Positions 10,257 to 21,100 of a stretch of 64,000 nt of DNA are shown here, in pieces. The stretch covers positions 26,493,515 through 26,557,514 of the forward strand of contig NC_081543.1 of NCBI RefSeq assembly GCF_901000735.1, given 5' to 3'. Origin of the DNA: Corylus avellana. Taxonomy: Eukaryota > Streptophyta > Magnoliopsida > Fagales > Betulaceae. A model generated the notes under the pieces. The model saw only the letters and a program-made list of their open reading frames with translations, was not told the origin of the DNA and did no database searches. Each line of letters starts with the position of its first letter. Position 1 is the stretch's first letter. Made by a program: the position numbers and the translations under genes.

Positions 10257-11250
10257 CTACAAATTCCCCCAAGTTTTAGGCCCTATTCTTCCACCGCCCA
10301 TAGTTTGCCCTCTAGTTGCACCACCTCTAATTTTAGGACCTCCTCAGTTGCACCAGAGCTCTCTTCAATGAGCTCAATGTGTACAAGAGCCCTGGTAGGG
10401 GTACTACGAAAAATACTTCTAACCCGATCAAATGTACAAGTCCTGGTTGCAAGACCTCCTGTGACCATTACAAGAATTTCTATCTCTTCTGTGACAGCCA
10501 TCTTACTCCATGCTAAAGGTAAGATAATTCCTGGTGCAGGTCCAAAGAGGGTNNNNNNNNNNNNNNNNNNNNNNNNNNNNNNNNNNNNNNNNNNNNNNNN
10601 NNNNNNNNNNNNNNNNNNNNNNNNNNNNNNNNNNNNNNNNNNNNNNNNNNNNAGTATTGGAATCAACACTTTGTGATTGAAAAAAAGGAACCAACATAAA
10701 AAATTAGTGTATTCATATGAACTCCAAAAGTAGTCAGTTATAACTATTTGGAATATTAAGGACAAATGAATAGAGTACAGTGAAACTTACAGTTTCTGCA
10801 GGTGGGGTATTAAGCTAACTTGCTGAACTCCTATTCAATGGACAGCTCCTCTTATTGTGACCCAAGCCAGTACATTTCCCACATCTTATCCTTTCACCAA
10901 ATTTCCTCATTCGGTGTGGATTTTTGGGGTCCCTACTCTCATCGGGAGCCTTCTTTCTTACATTCTTTGGTCTCCCAAGGGTCACTTTATATTTAGGTGG
11001 TTCCAATTTATCATGTTTGGTTTCTATCACGGTTCCTCACTAGAAATTGAGTAAATACTTGTTGCGTATGCCTTTTTGTACCTCTCTATTGTGTAGTAGT
11101 CATCAACATAGTCATTGGGATTCCCACAATCATAGAGTACAGTAGAAAAGGCATGGGGACAGGGGATTCCAGTGATTTCCCATTGCTTACAACCAAATAT
11201 TCTTCTACGTTGGTCCACCACATATTGTTTGTTGTTGGGAGCAGTAACCT
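10257..11250 (-). pseudogene. Mutator-like (MULE) transposase, C-terminal remnant
   Basis: On the minus strand the SWIM zinc-finger end is clear (WEITGIPCPHAFSTVLYD, about 11150-11190), followed by the usual YTIERYKKAYA stretch. Then come GRPKNVRKKAPDES, a CCHC knuckle (CGKCTGLGHNKRSC) and, beyond an intron or gap, a Gly/Arg-rich tail (RGGATRGQTMGGGRIGPKTW) ending in TAG at 10257-10259. One base appears to be missing after EEP near 11028, shifting the frame. The N-terminal DDE catalytic core is absent upstream. A 100-N gap (10553-10652) interrupts it. This is an inactive fragment of a MuDR-type transposase or of a domesticated relative. Confidence 0.8.
10553..10652. other. assembly gap (100 N)
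   Basis: Exactly 100 N within the Mutator-type remnant. Confidence 0.99.
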
Positions 11251-11570
11251 TGTTCCCGTCGGAGTAGTTTAAAATGAAAAGAAGTATAAAGAGAAAAAAA
11301 AAAAAAAAATAGCAAGAATAAAACTTGAATTCTGATTATCAAAGCATTAATAGAAATTAGTAAGAATCTATTATATTATTGGTGTGATACCTATTATATT
11401 TCAAGACAAATAAAACTCGTATACTTCTGAACATTCGAAGAAGGAAAAAAAACAAAACAAAATAACAAAAACAAACAAACAAAATATTTTTTTTATGAAA
11501 ACAAAATATTTTTTTTTTATGAATACAAACAATATATATATATATAACTCAAATGGCTTTGAAGTTTTAC
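11251..11570. other. AT-rich spacer
   Basis: A- and T-runs and a TA repeat (11531-11544). No gene seen. The homology to the intact neprosin locus begins near 11560. Confidence 0.5.
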
Positions 11571-11972
11571 CTGAATGCTGTGATTTTTAAGCAAAGGATG
11601 ATCAAAGGCAGGCTGTTTATAGATATCAACGTAGTCAAAGATATCACCTTCTTCAGTCTGAAAAAAACAACGCAAACGAACTAATTTTTGTTTTACATGC
11701 TTTTTATGTCCGAACTAAAAACACTTTTTAAACTCTTTAAGCAATCCCAAACAGGTTTTTTGTTTTGGTTTTGACGTAAAGCATACGCTTAGAGAAAGAA
11801 GAAAAAGTTAAGTGAAGCAAATACCTCAATGCTTTTGATGTAGGGCTTGTTCAGAATCTTGAGTTGGCTATCTATTTCAACATCTTCCACACTATTAATA
11901 CCTTTCAATCGAGTGCTGCTACAGAAAGGCAGATAACAAAACTAAAAATGGGGTCATTATCAAACGTGCCAT
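11571..11972 (-). pseudogene. truncated neprosin-family gene copy (exons 1-2 only)
   Basis: Exon 1 (11825-11972) and exon 2 (11571-11657) match exons 1 and 2 of the intact gene at 13667-15592, including the GDIFDYVDIYKQPAFDH segment. Exon 1 has a net 3-bp gain and then a 2-bp loss in the signal-peptide region. The loss shifts the frame and gives a TAG after MARLIMTPFLVLLSAFL. Both donor sites survive. Exons 3-7 are missing; the Mutator remnant lies where they would be. The upstream flank (11973 to about 12290) also matches 15593-16160, so the promoter was copied too. Non-coding as protein, but possibly transcribed. Confidence 0.85.
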
Positions 11973-13666
11973 GGTTTGATCTGTTCCTTAGTTTCATCAT
12001 ATGTTTGTGTATATATATATATATTATTAACAATAGGAATCCACAGCCAACAACCAATCATAATTGCACTCCATTTATATGTATCAAGTGTAGCTAAATT
12101 CTTGATTTGTTCTTTATTCTTCTGATTGCATATGCACTCACATTAAGAAGGCAAAATCTAATTTTCTTTCTAAATTTCTTTTAAGAAGCAAAAGAATTAA
12201 TAGTAATATATATTTTTTTAAAAAAAAAAATAATAGTAATTAATACATATGAGAACTACACGACCACACACTGCCGGAAATTGATATTCTCTTGTATATA
12301 TATGACAACGTACTACACATTCATAACTACATGGCAATATTAACATATTGACTAAGTTTACAATTTTCTTTTACCTTAATTTTTTCACATGCACTTGTTA
12401 ATTTGACATATTGAGTATGCAAAACCATAGTTGCATGAAATATCTTTTTGGAACTTTCATCTCTAGTTCTTCTTTTTTTTCTATTTATTTAATAAGGAAA
12501 AGAAGAGTGTAGAAAGTAGCCGTGATTAATTAGGAGAGCTTAAGCTCAATAAAATGACAACAATATAAAACACTTTTTTTTTTTTTTTTTTAAGAAAAAA
12601 AAAATCACTCTCTTTTTGACAAAATATATGTTAAATTTTTATAGGCACAAAGACTAACTTTTTATTTAAAAAATTAAAAACTAAATAAAGTGCGGTCATA
12701 TGGCTACCTTAGCGAAGGTCAGGAGTGGTCACACAATCACCTTATTTTCTTATGCATGTACTTCATCAAGGGTTCATATCACATCCTAACCCTTAGATTT
12801 GCCACCTGAGCACATTATTATGAGAAAGATGATACAAAATCTAGAATGTTATACCATACACGTTTAATGCTAGAATGGCCTCCAAAAAAAAAAAAAAAAA
12901 ATTCCAATTTCACCTCCATATTTCAAAGCCCCAGGATATATGATAAAATTTATTCTTTCAACCATCTTCATATAGTGAATAGAGAAATCTAACATCATTC
13001 TCTCAACCATCATTCAATCATCTCTTTTGCAAATCCAATGGATCAACCATTGAATTTGTGGACTCATGTAGATCCCATACAAATTCAATAGTAGATTCAC
13101 TCATTTACTCCATATGGATATGGGTGAAAGATGGGACGGAAAATGATTTTCATCATTTCTCATTTTCTCACCTAGTTGTCCTCCCATAGCCCCCTTTCTT
13201 TTCTTATTTCCATTAAAACACACATAAACCCTAACCCCATAGAAAAATTCAGCCGGCCCTTATCTCACAAACACTCTCTTTCTCTTGAAAATTAAATCAA
13301 CTCACAAGCAGAAGATTAAAAGTTGTCAAAAAGAATTTCATACCACGCGAATAATGTTTATTCTCTATTTGTTTGTCAAATTTTTGGTCGAGTTGTTTTT
13401 CATTTGAATGTTTTATGAGATTTGCTCAGATATTTAGACTTTTTTGCAAGTGCCTTTTTTCTAGCTTTTAAAAGCAAAAGAAGACAGAAATTTGTTTAAT
13501 ATATGATTGTTGTGTAGAAAAAGAACATAAACACTTTTAAGACACGAAGAGATAAATAAGCCTTGAACCACTTTATTCCATTATAAGCATTTTCTATATT
13601 GAATAATTGGATTATTTTTGTTTAGACCTGAAAAAAGCTTACATAGATTTCAAAATCTGAAATAAA
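11973..13666. other. intergenic between neprosin copies
   Basis: The first roughly 320 bases are the duplicated upstream region of the neprosin gene (shared stretch around 12110-12200 versus 16020-16110). The rest is AT-rich with homopolymer runs and no recognised gene; the last few hundred bases should hold the 3' UTR of the neprosin gene. Confidence 0.6.
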
Positions 13667-15592
13667 TTACACTGCACAATTTCCACCAGGACCACCAAAT
13701 TGGAAAGCATGTTCTTCTTCTTCGAGTGCACCTACGGTGTAACATTTTGGGCTATCTGTGAAATATTGGAGTAAACTATCGTCGGTAAATACCAAGTTAT
13801 TGGAGTCATCAATAGTTCGAAGGAATTTAAAGTAAGCAGCCTTCTTATAATCTTCGTTTGCAAAATGGCCATTTCCCATGGGAGGATTAGCTTCATTGCT
13901 GTCAGCACTGTAAACTCCTCCTCCCCATGTTATCTCACCACCTGATACTGATAGACTAGTAAATAAGGAATTTGGCCAATACCCAACAGTTTGCTCTTCG
14001 TCATCATGTGCAAGCCACCAATTTCCTGATTTGGCATCCTATGATCACCATAGAAAAAGTTTAAATACACGTAAAATATTTAACCGAAATAGATAGTGAA
14101 TATTCGAATGAAAGGAAAAGCACTTATGTACGTCGTTTTGATACGCCAATAAAACAAACACCCAAAATTTTTTATCAGCGTTTTTTTCAACTTTCTTGAC
14201 GATTATTGGCTGCAGGTAATCAAATGTCCTTTTTTTTTTTTTTTTTTTTTTATCACAAAAAATAATACCTTGAATATGATGAATCGAACTACAAATTGTT
14301 CTCCTCCATAGATGGAAATATTCTTGAGAACATAACCAAGAGGAAATGTTGTGCTAACTTGAACAAAACCTGAGCAGAGGTTATTGAAACAACCATTTTC
14401 TCCTGCCTGAAAGAATACATATGATATACAATGATGAGAGGAATAAATTAATTAAAGTGATGGTTTGATATTAAGAATTGCTGAAGATAAACAAACTTCC
14501 TGCAGGCTTTTTACTTACATCCAATGTGGCAAAGGTTCGTGTAAGACTATCACCAAATAATTTTGGATTTACCTGAAAACATATATGACCAAGGCGGAAA
14601 TCAACATTAGAAAGATAGAATAATGAAAATATTAATTGCTCTGAAATACTCATTAGTACATAATGTTAGAATTACCATCCATCCAAATCTAATGGTGTTA
14701 AGTTGAGCACCAGGGCCACTTCGGATCTGTACAAAGGCTTGACTGTATTGATTATTCAAAACTTGTGGATTTTGTATACTGACCACTGCAGCGGCTCCAA
14801 AATACCGTGTGACTCCATTGCTTGCTAATATTCTTGTTGCATACTATCAAAGGAATTAAAGGGAGAAAAGATCATGAAAGCAATGTTAGTTATCAAATGA
14901 ATGATATGAATTATATATTTTCCTGGAAAAACTTTAATAATAAGAAATATTAAAAAGTTGTTGAATAGAAAAAATGACTAACATGAAATTCACTAGAGCT
15001 AGCAGCAGTTGGATGAGGAGAGTTTTCTTTAGACCATATCAAAAGGTCTTCCTTTCGAACCCTCTTGATGGGAACGGTGCCCAATGGGCAGCCTTCACTC
15101 AACCCTTGTGCAAAAGGCCTGCCTGCAGCTGAAGTTGGATTCGCCACTACTTCCTTTGGGAAACCACTAGGTTTCATCTGCAAATGGTGGATATATGTTT
15201 AATTACAAGAGGAAATTAATATAAAACTCATGAAATGGTTATGAGGTGGTTTTACCTGAATACTATGATTTTTAAGCAAAGGATGATCAAAGGCCGGCTG
15301 TTTATAGATATCAATGCAGTCAAAGACATCACCTTCTTTGGTCTGAAAAAACAATTAAGCTGTTTGTTTTGGTTTTGACATAAAAGCATATATATATACG
15401 CTTAGAGAAAAAGGAAAAAGTTAATTAGTGAAGCTAATTACGTACCTGAATGCTTTTGGTGTAGGGCTTGTTCAGAATCTTGAGTTGTCTATCTATTTCA
15501 ACGTCTTCCACACTATTAATACCTTTCAATCGAGTGCAGCTGCAGAAAGACGCAGATAACAAAATAAAAAATGGGATCACTCTACGTGCCAT
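13667..15592 (-). CDS. neprosin-domain (DUF239) secreted protein, 7 exons, 386 aa
   Basis: Exons on the minus strand: 15446-15592, 15256-15342, 14983-15177, 14676-14843, 14519-14572, 14269-14406, 13667-14038. All have GT/AG borders, all phase 0, total 387 codons including stop. Residues 1-19 form a signal peptide (basic start, then IPFFILLSASF). Residues 30-140 are the neprosin activation peptide with FDCIDIYKQPAFDHPLL and the GCPLGTVPIKRVRKEDLL segment. The neprosin domain follows to the end (YFGAAAVVSIQ, GCFNNLCSGFVQ, GNWWLAHDD, QTVGYWPNSLF, terminal FGGPGGNC). Family members are secreted glutamic peptidases (G3), but here the two positions I take to be the catalytic Glu are Arg195 (NTIRFGW instead of TIEAGW) and Gly304 (TWGGGV instead of WGGEV). 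It is probably not a conventional peptidase. The exon structure and reading frame are intact, so I treat it as a gene. Confidence 0.9.
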
Positions 15593-15596
15593 GGTT

Positions 15597-15950
15597 TGAT
15601 ATAAAAGAGAAAATATATGAAAGGGAAATAGACAATGTATCTATATATCCCGCGAGTATATGTATATATTGAAGTACATATACACTTCTATATATATATA
15701 TATAGACTTACATGTAAATATAGTTAACAACAAGAGATTAGATTAGAAAAGAATAAGTTACAACTGTCAGTAGGCTCTGATGCCATAAAAGAGAAAATCT
15801 ATAAAAGGAAAATAGACAATGTATCAATCCTGTGAATATTTGAAGTAAATATAGACTTAATTACACGTAAATATGGTCAACATGCAAGAGATAAGATTAC
15901 AAAAGAAATAAAAGTTACAACTGAAGAGATAGAGATTAATTTTCTGCCTT
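15597..15950. repeat. tandem duplication of the neprosin proximal promoter
   Basis: 15597-15765 and about 15780-15950 are two diverged direct copies with a period of about 182 bp. They share ATAAAAGAGAAAAT, AAATAGACAATGTATC, AGACTTA...ACATGTAAATAT and AAAAGAATAAGTTACAACT-type stretches in the same order. The duplicate lies just upstream of the start codon and may alter promoter strength. Confidence 0.65.
15638..15650 (-). promoter_or_regulatory. TATA-like element of the neprosin gene
   Basis: GGGATATATAGAT on the minus strand, about 50 bp upstream of the ATG at 15592, is the best placed core-promoter candidate. The region is AT-rich, so alternatives exist. Confidence 0.4.
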
Positions 15951-16259
15951 ATCATCTTGAATATTTGAATGTCAAGTCATAATTGCACGCTATTTATATA
16001 TGTCAAAGTGTAAGTAGATTCTGGATTTGTTCTTTACTCTTCGGAATGCATATGCACTCTCATTGAGAAGGCAAAATCAAATTTTCCTTCTAAATTTATT
16101 TTAAGAAGCATAACAATTAATAGTAATTAATATATATATATATATGAGAACTACACATTCATTATTACATGGCAATATAACATATTTACTAAATTTACAA
16201 TTTTATATTAGCTTATTTTTTTTCACAATTATTAGTTCTTTAATTTTTCAAGTTTGAAC

Positions 16260-16400
16260 ATCTCATTCTCAAATTTACGGACCGTGCCAAGCCCCGCTCA
16301 AGACCTCGCTGGGACTTGACCGGGGCTCACCTGAGACCCAACCGGACCTGCCTGGGACTTGACCATCCATGCATGTGCCACCGTAGCACGCGTGGGCTAT
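16260..16400. other. isolated GC-rich patch
   Basis: A GC-rich segment in AT-rich surroundings contains two copies of a GGGACTTGACC block (16310-16321 and 16356-16366). No gene is recognised. It is possibly a fragment of a transposon. Confidence 0.35.
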
Positions 16401-17336
16401 ATATGTTGATACTCTTTTTTGGTTATTGATGCAAAATTTTGGCTCCCTTCCACCTCTAGATGGATCTCCTTAACTGATGCCCCCCTTTTGAATATAAATT
16501 TGGACCAGAGAGGATCCAATCCTTGTTAACATGGGATAAAATTGTCCAAAAAAATATTTTGGGACAATTTTGCCTCTATTGTAAAGAGGACCGACTCCTC
16601 TCCAGTCCAAATGGACTATAGAGGATCCCAGTCTTTTGCCAATAGACATAGATCCAAACAATAATTCAATTGCTTTGTCCACCAAGCATCCTCCGTGAGA
16701 CACCTCCTCACTGAACATCACAATGATGCTTCACTACATCAACTCCAAATCTAGCCATTATCGGTGCTATCCTTCTCACTATGGCTTTCAAGCTCTCTTG
16801 CGGTTGTAACAGACATTTCTCCAAACATCCCATCCACAAGACTGCTTTAAATACCACCGTTTTCGATTACCCATTTCTTGGATTGTGAAAAAAATAAAAA
16901 ATAAAAAATAAAAACTATTGGGCAGACCATTTATTGGGCATATTCCCAAATGTTGTTAAGCTTTATTTTGGAGTGTAATGTTTGTATTATGATCTTTGTT
17001 AGGGTGCCCCCACCTTTTCCTTCTGTATTTTCCTTTCTTTTATTAATGAAATTTCACTTGCCCAAAAAGAAAGAACCTAATGAAGTAAATCTGATTGCTG
17101 AACATATTTCCATAATTGACAAGATACGATAATTCTACAGTGTCCATGATGCACATTAAGTGGAAAAGGATATCTCCAATTCGCAACAGCAAGAACGATC
17201 CACAACCAATATTAACATACGCTCAAAATTTGCCTGAATCCTGATAAACAGGGAATCTGCTTCATTTATATTTACTCAAATTCTTCCTGCCAAAAGAAAA
17301 AAAGCGGGTTGAAGTTTTAACAACTATCACCATGTT
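16401..17336. other. intergenic; possible LINE 3'-end debris
   Basis: A stretch near 17020-17085 (CTTTTATTAATGAAATTTC then A-rich) resembles the 3' end of plant LINEs, but no RT or RNase H coding is seen. The open frames here show no recognised domain. Confidence 0.3.
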
Positions 17337-17577
17337 AAGTGTCTGTTCGAAATTGTATTAATGAGCTTAAAAAAATACTTTTAATACATTTAAAAATAAA
17401 TAAACTGTACAAAGCAAAAATGGGTCCGTCTGGTAAAAAACAAAAACACGATAATCCTTTTAGACTTTTTTCTTAAAAAAAAAAAAAAAAAGGCAAAAAT
17501 ACACTTTTTGAAAGAGCTTGAAAATGAGATTTTTTCCAAAAAGTTCTTCCCCGATATAAAGGCCCTAACAGGCTCTG
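17337..17577. mobile_element. hAT-like MITE
   Basis: The sequence opens with a TGTTCGAAATTGTATTAATGAGC stretch and closes with an imperfect inverted counterpart (GAAAATGAG... GGCCCTAACAGGC). The same 'aaattgt(g)ttaaTGAGCTTAAAAA.TACTTTTA' family occurs at 41667-41913 and 50271-50529. Confidence 0.5.
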
Positions 17578-18198
17578 AGATGCACCAAAAGGCTAAACTA
17601 TGATAATTTTTTGGGTACTTTCATGTAAGTGGAACCATGTCCTCGAAAAGCTGATAATGACCAAATGAATGTATTGAGGCCAGTAATCTTACATACAAAG
17701 CCCATTCAATTTTCAGAAGCCCCCCAGAACAGCAATGGGGAAACCATGTATGCAGACACAAATAAATGTGTTTGCCAATACAAAAGGACTAAATACTAAT
17801 GGCAGGCAAGCCACCAACTTCTCTATGGAGGTAACTATCTAAAAACGAATAAGAAAATCAAAAGAGATCAAAATTTGAAAGAAGGAAAAAGGATGGAAAT
17901 AATTACCGATATATACTAATACTAGTCAGACGGTAGGAACCCTCTCTGATTTGATGACTTCTCGTAACCATGAAGGCATGAACAAAAAAAGCCCATTGTT
18001 TGGGATGCCTCAGGATTCCTGAGTCAGGAAGAGAAGATTCAGAATGCATAAACAAAAACGGAGGTACTGTACAGAACAACAAGAGCCGATAAATTCAAGT
18101 AAGGAAAAATTACAGAAATTTATAAGATGATTGGAAGAAAGATCTTTTTGTGTTGGAAGTGTTTACCAGGAAGAGGACATGCACAAAGCCACTAGCGG

Positions 18199-21100
18199 TC
18201 ATTTGGACTTGAAGTTGGACTTAAGTTTCCTAAACTCCTCCCATTGTTGCTAAGGAAAGAAATAGAACATAACCAGTTAAAGAACGACAAAGGAAATAGT
18301 ATATACTGCCAAAAGAAAATTTCCAATACATTACTAAAATTGGAGAATTATTTTATCAGACCTTATACAACTTTTCCCATGAGATTTCTGATATTTCTTG
18401 CAGCAAGCACCATTCCATGGCCATCTCATATTCAATTGTGTTAGGCTGAGAACAATGTGAAGTAGATAGAGCTTCTCTCTGAGCAATAAAACCACCACAA
18501 ACACACAAATAAGGGGCAATGGAAATTCAACCTCAGAGTCAAAGTTTTTAATATCTGTGGATATGTGTGTGTGTGAGAGAGAGAGAGTAAAAATGTACAC
18601 CATTTCTCGAGTCATATGACGTCTAAGTTTATCAATAACAAAATGGCCGAAAAAAGTAGCTTTCTTTTCTGGGAAGCAAGGCGTTTCAATACTTCCAACA
18701 AGAGGCCTGCAAATTATTGAGAAGGGAATGGGGAAGGAAATCAATGAGTAGGTGTCCTCTATGCATAAAGAGCTAGTTTCGGATGCAAAAATACGTTTCA
18801 AAGTAAATGTTGACAGTATTGAGAGTCTTAATAGAGCTAGACTCAGGAAGGCTTGCCTCCTATTTGTATAATAGTAATTTAATAATTCAAGATACTTGGC
18901 TAAGACTGGAATAGCCTAATGCCATCTAAACTTGAACTACGTTATCTTGGAAGGCCAGTGATATTTCCTTTTTTTCCAAAAAGCAAAATTGTAGTAACAT
19001 GTCAAAATTGACAAGTTACCATTAGGTAACGTGTTTGACACGTTACTAAATCCCCAGTAGTTACGACCGATTTTTTAACCCGTCAGACACGTTACTAACC
19101 GTTAGTAACGTGTCCATAGCCTTGACACGTCACTAACGGCCCGTGACAAAAAAAAAAAAAAATGTGTAGTGCATACAGGCCACAGTCCATTAAACAAACA
19201 AGGTTTCATCCATTTTGCAAAAATACAGATGGCTATCTAGAGCTAACATGTCCTTCAATGATGCAAAAACGACCCTCAAATTCTACACAAACCAGTTTAT
19301 TTTCATTAGAAAAACCAAAACCAGTAATAATTTTATTGAACCCCATATTCTGAGACCAAGAAATTAATTTCACAAGCCCAGGGAAAAAAAAGACATAGTT
19401 CACAGAAAACAAGCTAGTGAGATAAAACAAGCAGAAATATGAGCACAACGGAAAGGAATCATGAATAAAGATAGGGCTGTGCAAATTTTCGGCATTCCGA
19501 AAGCTGACCCGATTCCGACACGGGTGGGTCAACTTCCAACGGGAGGTAGAGGCAAGGTCGGATTTAAGTTCATATTTTCGATAAAAATTGGAGTCAACAT
19601 CGGAAAGTCTATTAGATTTCTGACTTTTCTCGACGACTCTATTTTTAAAAAGAAATAATTATAATTATAAAAACGATGTCGTTTTGATTAATATGATAAG
19701 ATCTTTCCTAAAACAAAAACGAAATCGTTTTGAAAATAATCTATATATACCCTCTTTCCCCAACACTATCTCTGTTATGCTGTTTTCTTCTCTCTCACCT
19801 CAGTCTCGAATCTTCCTTTTCAGAATCTCAGTCTCAAATCTCCTTTCTCAATCTCTCATAAAGCACAAACATTTTCTCCTAATTATCGTTGTTGTTCCTC
19901 CTTGTTGTCGCCATTCTTCTTCATTTGTATTATCACCACCAGAGAAGATGGAGATTTGTTCGTCTTCAAAGATGAAGAATCGAAGACTTGTTCAACCTTT
20001 CGTCGTCGTTTATCTTCCTCTTCGAAGACGAAGAGTCGGGCAGTCAAAGACCTGTTTGTCTTCGTTGTTCTTCATCTTTGAAGACAAAGATATGTTCTTT
20101 GGCTTTGAAAACCATTTCCGACCATTCTAACTGACTGATATTTCAGAGGCAGAGGTGGACTGGAAATCACCAACATCAAAGGATTTCTAACTCTTCTCAC
20201 TCCGGCAAAGACGGAACTAGAAGAGCTGTTTCCAACACTGACAGGGTCTGTGCACATCCCTAAGTAAAGATTCTAGAAGACCTGAAGTTATAAGGAAGAG
20301 CTAATTAAGATAGATCCCGCAGAAAAGGAGACAACCTTGAATTTCTTTATTTTTCAGTTTTTTTTTTCTCCATTTCTTATATAACTTAGCTAAGCTGAAG
20401 GAAGTACTAACTATAAGCTAAAAGCTCTAAGTCAGCTCAAGGAGCAAAAAGGTTCAAATTCCAACATATTTTGGAGGGCCTATCCCAATGCTAGAATTTT
20501 CAGCATATTACACAAGTACCAAATACTAGGTGGGTGAGCTAATTATCATATCCAGGTCAGTCAGCAGCAACGCAACCCACATATAGAATTTTCACCATAT
20601 TACACAGGTAAACCAAATATTAGAAGATGAGCTAATATCATATCCAGGTTGGTCAGCAACAAGACAGCCTACAGATGCCGAAACATAGAAAGCAGCCATG
20701 CCACAATGATAGAGGCTAACTGGCCAAGTAGTACATTTGTCACAAGATGCTAAGAGGTTACCAGCAACAAGACCAGAGGAACTGCCACCAGAAGGGGAGT
20801 AGCACCAAAAGAACTACCTCCTCCTTCCCCAGGATATTATTATCTCTACTCGGAGTTTCAAGCCCAATGCTATCCTTGAAGATAGACACTGGTCAGATAG
20901 GAGATGGTAAGTTTCCCCAAGTAGTGGCACGTAAAGTTAGTCCTAGGGCTTCTGAAGTATTCATTAGGTTCTCATCAAAGGAGAAGGACATTGAAGAAAT
21001 TTTTTTCTTTTTTTTTTAAAAAAAGAATGAGTACAAGTACAAGAGAATTTATACATCATGCTTTACAAGAAAAACTTTTGACAATGGAAAATGGCAAAGC

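Noticed and set aside
19684..20130. 148-codon open frame in ASI1 intron 7
   Set aside because: It lies inside a hAT element bounded by inverted ends and an 8-bp duplication; low complexity, no domain.
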